Shown here one piece after another: positions 7,435 to 10,600 of a stretch of DNA of 10,600 nucleotides (position 1 is the stretch's first letter; each line of letters opens with the position of its first letter). The notes under the pieces are model-generated. The model worked only from the letters and a program-made list of their open reading frames with translations. It was not told where the DNA came from and did not search any database. Both the position numbers and the translations under genes were made by a program. Source of the DNA: Bacillota bacterium (GTDB lineage: Bacteria; Bacillota; Negativicutes; Sporomusales; UBA7701); contig JAEZLU010000043.1 in assembly GCA_023415075.1 (NCBI GenBank), positions 1-10,600 on the forward strand. The letters run 5' to 3'.

Positions 7435-8103
7435 ATGGTTACGATTAGCGGCAAGAGCGGCTGGAGCCAGGGTGCCGAGAACTGGCAGCGCGAGACGCTG
7501 GGCAACAAGGTGGTGGCGGCCCTCAAGGCCAATCTGTTCGACGCGGTGTACGTGGCTGACCGCGAGGAGGCTAGCCGCTTCGTGCTCAGCTTTTGCCAAC
7601 CGGGGAAAAAGGTGGCTCACGGCGGCTCGATGACGCTGATGCGGGATATGGACATTCTGCCGAAGATCAGGCAGTCGGGGGCGACGCTTATCGAGCATAT
7701 CTACGGCGAGCCGGAGGCGATGTTCGAAGCCCGCCGCCAGCAGCTGATGAGCGACGTCTTCTTGTGCAGCGTGAACGCGGTGACGATGGACGGCTGGCTG
7801 GTCAGCGTCGATGGCGCCGGCAACCGGACGGGGGCGATGACTTTCGGCCCGCGCAAGGTTATTGTGGTGGCCGGCACCAATAAGATCTGCGCCGACCTGG
7901 ACGCCGCCTGGAAACGGCTGGAGAAGGTGGCCTGCCCGCTCAACATGAAACGGCTGGATTTGCCGAATCCCTGCACCAGGGCCGGTTACTGCGTCGACTG
8001 CCGCACCGAAACCCGCGGCTGCCGGATTTATACTGTTGTGAAGCGGCGGCCGATGCTGACCGACCTGACGGTGGTCATCGTCGGCGAAAATCTGGGTTAT
8101 TAG
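7435..8103 (+). CDS. LUD-domain protein (LutC/YkgG-like) with Cys-rich C-terminus
   Basis: This 222-aa protein belongs to the LUD (DUF162) group, to which the lactate-oxidation subunit LutC also belongs. Visible features include VAHGGSMTL (residues 60-68), SVNAVTMDGWLVSVDGAGNR (112-131), and FGPRKVIVVAGTNKI (137-151). The C-terminus carries four spaced cysteines, Cys180-x5-Cys186-x2-Cys189-x6-Cys196, which could hold zinc or an iron-sulfur cluster. The LutA and LutB partners of the lactate complex are absent from the neighbourhood, so a lactate role should not be assumed. ATG 7435 has AGGAG (7423-7427) at seven bases. The gene closes the DUF169-B3/4-LUD unit and is followed at once by a strong terminator. 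It is probably cytoplasmic. The family call is firm; the reaction is unknown. Confidence 0.88.
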   Translation: MVTISGKSGWSQGAENWQRETLGNKVVAALKANLFDAVYVADREEASRFVLSFCQPGKKVAHGGSMTLMRDMDILPKIRQSGATLIEHIYGEPEAMFEARRQQLMSDVFLCSVNAVTMDGWLVSVDGAGNRTGAMTFGPRKVIVVAGTNKICADLDAAWKRLEKVACPLNMKRLDLPNPCTRAGYCVDCRTETRGCRIYTVVKRRPMLTDLTVVIVGENLGY

Positions 8104-8122
8104 AACAAATTTGGGTAACGCT

Positions 8123-8155
8123 AAAGCGCCTTTTTGGGAAGGCGCTTTTGTTTTT
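8123..8155 (+). terminator. Intrinsic terminator of the DUF169-B3/4-LUD unit
   Basis: A 10-bp perfect stem AAAGCGCCTT (8123-8132) / AAGGCGCTTT (8139-8148) encloses a six-base loop and runs into TTTTGTTTTT (8146-8155). It begins 20 bases after the stop codon of the LUD gene. It separates this unit from the promoter of the next operon. Confidence 0.93.
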
Positions 8156-8198
8156 GGGATATTTTTGCCAAGTTTGTCGACATGGGTGCATGAAAGGG

Positions 8199-8227
8199 GT
8201 GAACGGACATGTAAGAAATGTTATAAT
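8199..8227 (+). promoter_or_regulatory. Extended -10 sigma-A-type promoter
   Basis: A perfect TATAAT (8222-8227) is preceded by TG one base before it (8219-8220), an extended -10 element. A weak -35, GTGAAC (8199-8204), lies 17 bases upstream. Transcription should start near 8234, leaving a leader of about 64 bases before the deacetylase start at 8298. The position just after a terminator and ahead of the next gene supports it. Confidence 0.8.
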
Positions 8228-8276
8228 ATAATGTACGCAGGGACTTTGCGGGTGTATGTAGAACTTAATGACAAAA

Positions 8277-8291
8277 AAAGCGCTTTGGTGA
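8277..8291 (+). promoter_or_regulatory. Ribosome site GGTGA with adjoining 10-bp palindrome
   Basis: No AGGAGG is present before the deacetylase ATG at 8298. The best match to the 16S tail is GGTGA (8287-8291), six bases upstream. A perfect palindrome AAAGCGCTTT (8277-8286) directly abuts it. The palindrome has no loop and so would not form a good hairpin in RNA, but it might be a protein site. Confidence 0.45.
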
Positions 8292-8297
8292 CATTAG

Positions 8298-9116
8298 ATG
8301 ATAAGAAGGTATGTATGGGGCAGTTTCGCCGCCCTGCTTGTTTTAATAATGGTTGCCGCGGGCTGCGGGCAAGGCGAGCCGGCCAAGGCGCCGCCGGCCG
8401 GCCCCGCGACCAAGCCGGCGCCGACGGCAGCCGCCAAGGTGCCGCCGCCGGCGGGCGTGCCTGTGCTGATGTATCATCAGATCGGCGACGAGAAGGATAA
8501 CGACGCCGTCATTTCGCCGGCGCGGTTCAATGAGCATATGGAGTATCTCCACAAGAACGGTTACAGCACGCTGTCGCTGGACGAGCTTGACGCCTATCTG
8601 AGCGGCGGCCTGGAGTTGCCGGCCAAACCGGTTGTTCTGACCTTCGACGACGGCTACCGGGATACCTACGAGATCGCTCTACCTGTGCTGAAAAGCTATG
8701 GGTTCAAAAGCACGCTGTTCATTCCGGCGGCCAGCGCCGACCGGCGGCTGAGCTGGCAGGAACTGAAGGAAATGAAGGCGGCCGGCATGGCGGTCGCTTC
8801 CCACAGTTACACTCACCGGGAACTGGCGGCGATGTCGCCGGCCGAGCAGCTCACCGAGATAGTAAAATCCAAGGAAAGTCTCGACAGCAACCTGGGGCAG
8901 GATACGAAGTATTTCTGCTACCCCGACGGTAGCTTTGACGGGACGACGCTCAAACTTCTCCGCGAAAAAGGGTTCCGGCTGGCGGTGACGATCAACCCCG
9001 GCTGGGTCAAGCGGGGCGACAATCCGCTGACCCTGAAACGGGTCTGGGTGGGCAACGCGGTCGGCGTCCGCCAGCTCGAGGAACGACTGACGAAGGAAAA
9101 CTATTCTATTATATAG
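8298..9116 (+). CDS. Polysaccharide deacetylase lipoprotein (NodB domain)
   Basis: This 272-aa secreted protein removes acetyl groups from a polysaccharide, probably outside the membrane. A signal peptide (Arg3-Arg4, hydrophobic 8-20) ends in a lipobox-like VAAGC with Cys23 as the lipid-anchored residue; the -3 position is Ala, not the usual Leu. A Pro/Ala-rich linker covers residues 27-53. The NodB domain follows: VPVLMYHQIGD (54-64), the metal/catalytic motif LTFDDGY with Asp117-Asp118, the zinc-binding SHSYTH with His169 and His173, and FCYPDGSFD near 207-215. The YHQIGD opening resembles PgaB/IcaB-like and Firmicute xylan/chitin deacetylases; the true substrate is unknown. The ATG at 8298 is the first possible start, since a TAG stop lies immediately before it in frame. 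It is the first gene of an envelope operon and is followed by the glycosidase 29 bases later. Confidence 0.9.
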   Translation: MIRRYVWGSFAALLVLIMVAAGCGQGEPAKAPPAGPATKPAPTAAAKVPPPAGVPVLMYHQIGDEKDNDAVISPARFNEHMEYLHKNGYSTLSLDELDAYLSGGLELPAKPVVLTFDDGYRDTYEIALPVLKSYGFKSTLFIPAASADRRLSWQELKEMKAAGMAVASHSYTHRELAAMSPAEQLTEIVKSKESLDSNLGQDTKYFCYPDGSFDGTTLKLLREKGFRLAVTINPGWVKRGDNPLTLKRVWVGNAVGVRQLEERLTKENYSII

Positions 9117-9145
9117 CCTGCAAATATTTTGGGAAGAGGTTTAGG

Positions 9146-10096
9146 ATGACAAGATTGCCGGTTGTATCAAATGTTTATGTCCGGTTTTTTATAATAAACC
9201 TGCTGATTCTGTGTCTGACCGGGCCGATAGTCGTACTTTTCGGCCCGTTCGACAATATCACCCGCAGCGTGGTCGGGGCGGTCATGACTTCCCGCCATCC
9301 GCACTACCTGACCTGGCTGCTGTCGGAAAAACAGATAAAGGATATTCTTGGCGACGGGGCTCAGACCAATCAACGCCAGCAGGTTTTCCAGTTCACGCAA
9401 AAGGAAGATAACTCGCTGAAGCTTACGAATATCGACGGCAGCCGCTTCAAGGGCTTCCTGCTGGAGGTGCCTAACCCGTCGCGGGTGAAGGTGGCGACGG
9501 CGCGGGATATTCAGGAGATCGGCGAAACGGTAAGCACAATCGCCCTTAATCATAACGCGATAGCGGCGATCAACGCCGGCGGCTTCTACGACCCCGAAGG
9601 CACCGGCACCGGACGGCTGCCGTACGGGGTAATCATCCGCGACGGCAAGTTCCTGGTGGGCAGCGACATCAAGGAAGCTCTGCCGCTGGTCGGCCTTACC
9701 AAGAACGGCCTGCTGGTGGCCGGCACCTATACGGTGCAGGAGATGAAAGCCCTGAGTGTGATGGAGGGCGTGACCTTCGGGCCGCCGCTGATCACGAACG
9801 GCAAGAAGCTGATAACCTCGGGCGACGGCGGCTGGGGCATCGCTCCCCGGACGGCGATCGGCCAGCGCAAGGACGGTACCATTCTCCTGCTGGTCATCGA
9901 CGGCCGCCAGCCGGGCTACTCGATAGGGGCCACCCTGCTGGATGTCCAGAATATACTGTATGAGCAGGGCGCCTATAACGCCGCCAACCTGGACGGCGGC
10001 TCCAGCACGACGCTTTTTTATAACGGCAAGGTTGTGAACAAGCCGTGCGACATTCTGGGTGAACGCATGGTGCCCACGGCGTTTATCGTTAAGTAG
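9146..10096 (+). CDS. Membrane-anchored phosphodiester glycosidase family protein (NAGPA/DUF2233)
   Basis: This 316-aa protein carries an N-terminal hydrophobic anchor (about residues 13-34) and an extracytoplasmic NAGPA domain. This is the fold of the mammalian enzyme that uncovers mannose-6-phosphate by cleaving a GlcNAc phosphodiester. Signature segments are AAINAGGFYD (140-149), the GPPLITNGK turn, APRTAIGQ, IDGRQPGYSIGATL, and NLDGGSSTTL (281-290) with Asp283. These are the conserved glycine/aspartate motifs of the family, so it is probably active. Bacterial members are often annotated as exopolysaccharide biosynthesis proteins and are thought to act on sugar-phosphodiester bonds, but this substrate is unknown. 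ATG 9146 has AGAGGT six bases upstream. It lies between the deacetylase and the propeller-like gene, with short gaps and no terminator, so the three are probably one operon. Confidence 0.9.
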   Translation: MTRLPVVSNVYVRFFIINLLILCLTGPIVVLFGPFDNITRSVVGAVMTSRHPHYLTWLLSEKQIKDILGDGAQTNQRQQVFQFTQKEDNSLKLTNIDGSRFKGFLLEVPNPSRVKVATARDIQEIGETVSTIALNHNAIAAINAGGFYDPEGTGTGRLPYGVIIRDGKFLVGSDIKEALPLVGLTKNGLLVAGTYTVQEMKALSVMEGVTFGPPLITNGKKLITSGDGGWGIAPRTAIGQRKDGTILLLVIDGRQPGYSIGATLLDVQNILYEQGAYNAANLDGGSSTTLFYNGKVVNKPCDILGERMVPTAFIVK

Positions 10097-10108
10097 GGAG
10101 GACAATAG

Positions 10109-10600
10109 GTGAACGAAAACAGGCGCAAGCTCGCCATATGGATATTGGCCACCCTGCTTTTTCAGGGCAGTATTTATCTTTATTTGGATAAGGTGCTGCT
10201 GGCGCCGACTTCTTCTTACCAGGTCAGCGCCGTGACAACCGAACCGGTGACCGGCGGCCAGGCTTACTATTCGCGGGACCGGCGGTATACGGCGATTGTT
10301 AAGGAAGGTACGGTCGAGGTGTTTACCGCCGGCCGCAAGGAGCCGGTGCGGACGATAAGCCTGGGGCAAAAGCGGGTTTCGTATTTCCGCTGGCTGGATG
10401 ACCGCGATCTGGCGCTGATGGCCGTATACGAGGACGGCGCGGGCACCAGCGAGGTTACTCTCACCCAGGTGCAGCCGCTGTCGTCGGGCCACGAGCTGGC
10501 CGAGACGGTGAGCAAGCTGCCCCGTGGCAGCAAGATAACCGATGTGGCCTTTTCAACGGCGACCAATGTCGTGTTCATGCTTGTGAAGATGCCGGGCAAC
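10109..10600 (+). CDS. Membrane-anchored protein with beta-propeller-like repeats, 3' end outside window
   Basis: An open frame from GTG 10109 runs without a stop to the window edge (164 codons seen). GGGAGG (10096-10101) lies seven bases before the GTG, and the gap to the glycosidase stop is only 12 bases, so the gene is real and part of the same operon. The product starts with a short basic stretch (MNENRRK) and one membrane segment at about residues 8-31. The exported part contains three similar strand units: YYSRDRRYTAIVKEGTVEVF (53-72), RVSYFRWLDDRDLALMAV (89-106) and ITDVAFSTATNVVFMLV (143-159). These resemble blades of TolB/WD40-like or DPP-IV N-terminal propellers. A binding or scaffold role outside the membrane is likely; the specific function is unknown. 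Confidence 0.8.
   Translation, partial: MNENRRKLAIWILATLLFQGSIYLYLDKVLLAPTSSYQVSAVTTEPVTGGQAYYSRDRRYTAIVKEGTVEVFTAGRKEPVRTISLGQKRVSYFRWLDDRDLALMAVYEDGAGTSEVTLTQVQPLSSGHELAETVSKLPRGSKITDVAFSTATNVVFMLVKMPGN

Noticed and set aside
7435..8103. Assignment of the LUD gene as lactate utilisation lutC
   Set aside because: No lutA or lutB neighbours are present and the C-terminal cysteine pattern marks a different subgroup, so only the domain is named.
8111..8500. A plus-strand frame of 129 codons containing MYAGTLRVYVELNDKK from ATG 8231
   Set aside because: It runs through the terminator and promoter, its plausible ATG lies upstream of the expected transcription start near 8234, it has no ribosome site, and its second half is a shifted reading of the deacetylase gene.
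9167..10492. A 441-codon open frame on the minus strand
   Set aside because: It lies opposite two well-supported plus-strand genes, has no recognisable domain, is rich in Arg, Gln, Gly and His as expected of an antisense frame in GC-rich DNA, and spans the boundary of two real genes.

Overview
The window looks like a GC-rich chromosome segment from an anaerobic Firmicute. A Negativicutes/Sporomusaceae-type organism is my best guess. The basis is the high-GC codon use, strong AGGAGG-type ribosome sites, B. subtilis-like purine salvage proteins, and a set of genes typical of strict anaerobes (DUF169, B3/4 domain, LUD domain). No phage, transposon, CRISPR, tRNA or rRNA signal was seen. Coding density is very high, and all genes but one are on the plus strand.

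Region 1 (27-5290) is a tightly packed purine uptake and salvage operon. It holds an ATPase and two permeases of a BMP-type nucleoside ABC transporter (NupO/NupP/NupQ-like), then xanthine phosphoribosyltransferase (xpt), then a FucP/TsgA-type MFS transporter. Several genes overlap by a few bases, which suggests translational coupling. The substrate-binding lipoprotein and the promoter, if present, lie upstream of the window. The operon ends at a bidirectional hairpin terminator (5293-5321), shared with a convergent single-cysteine peroxiredoxin on the minus strand (5330-5791).

Region 2 (5953-8155) is transcribed divergently from the peroxiredoxin. It is a three-gene unit of conserved proteins of unknown function: a DUF169 protein, a stand-alone tRNA-synthetase-type B3/4 domain protein, and a LUD-domain (LutC/YkgG-like) protein with a cysteine-rich C-terminus. 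It closes with a strong intrinsic terminator (8123-8155). This triad is the most open biological question here.

Region 3 (8199-10600, runs off the end) starts at a clear extended -10 promoter. It encodes a cell-envelope set: a NodB-type polysaccharide deacetylase lipoprotein, a membrane-anchored phosphodiester glycosidase (NAGPA/DUF2233 domain), and the start of a membrane-anchored protein with beta-propeller-like repeats. The last gene begins at GTG 10109 and is cut by the window edge. Together they suggest modification or turnover of extracellular polysaccharide or wall glycan.

Most of the window is ordinary metabolism. I saw no clear evidence of a new defence or mobile system.
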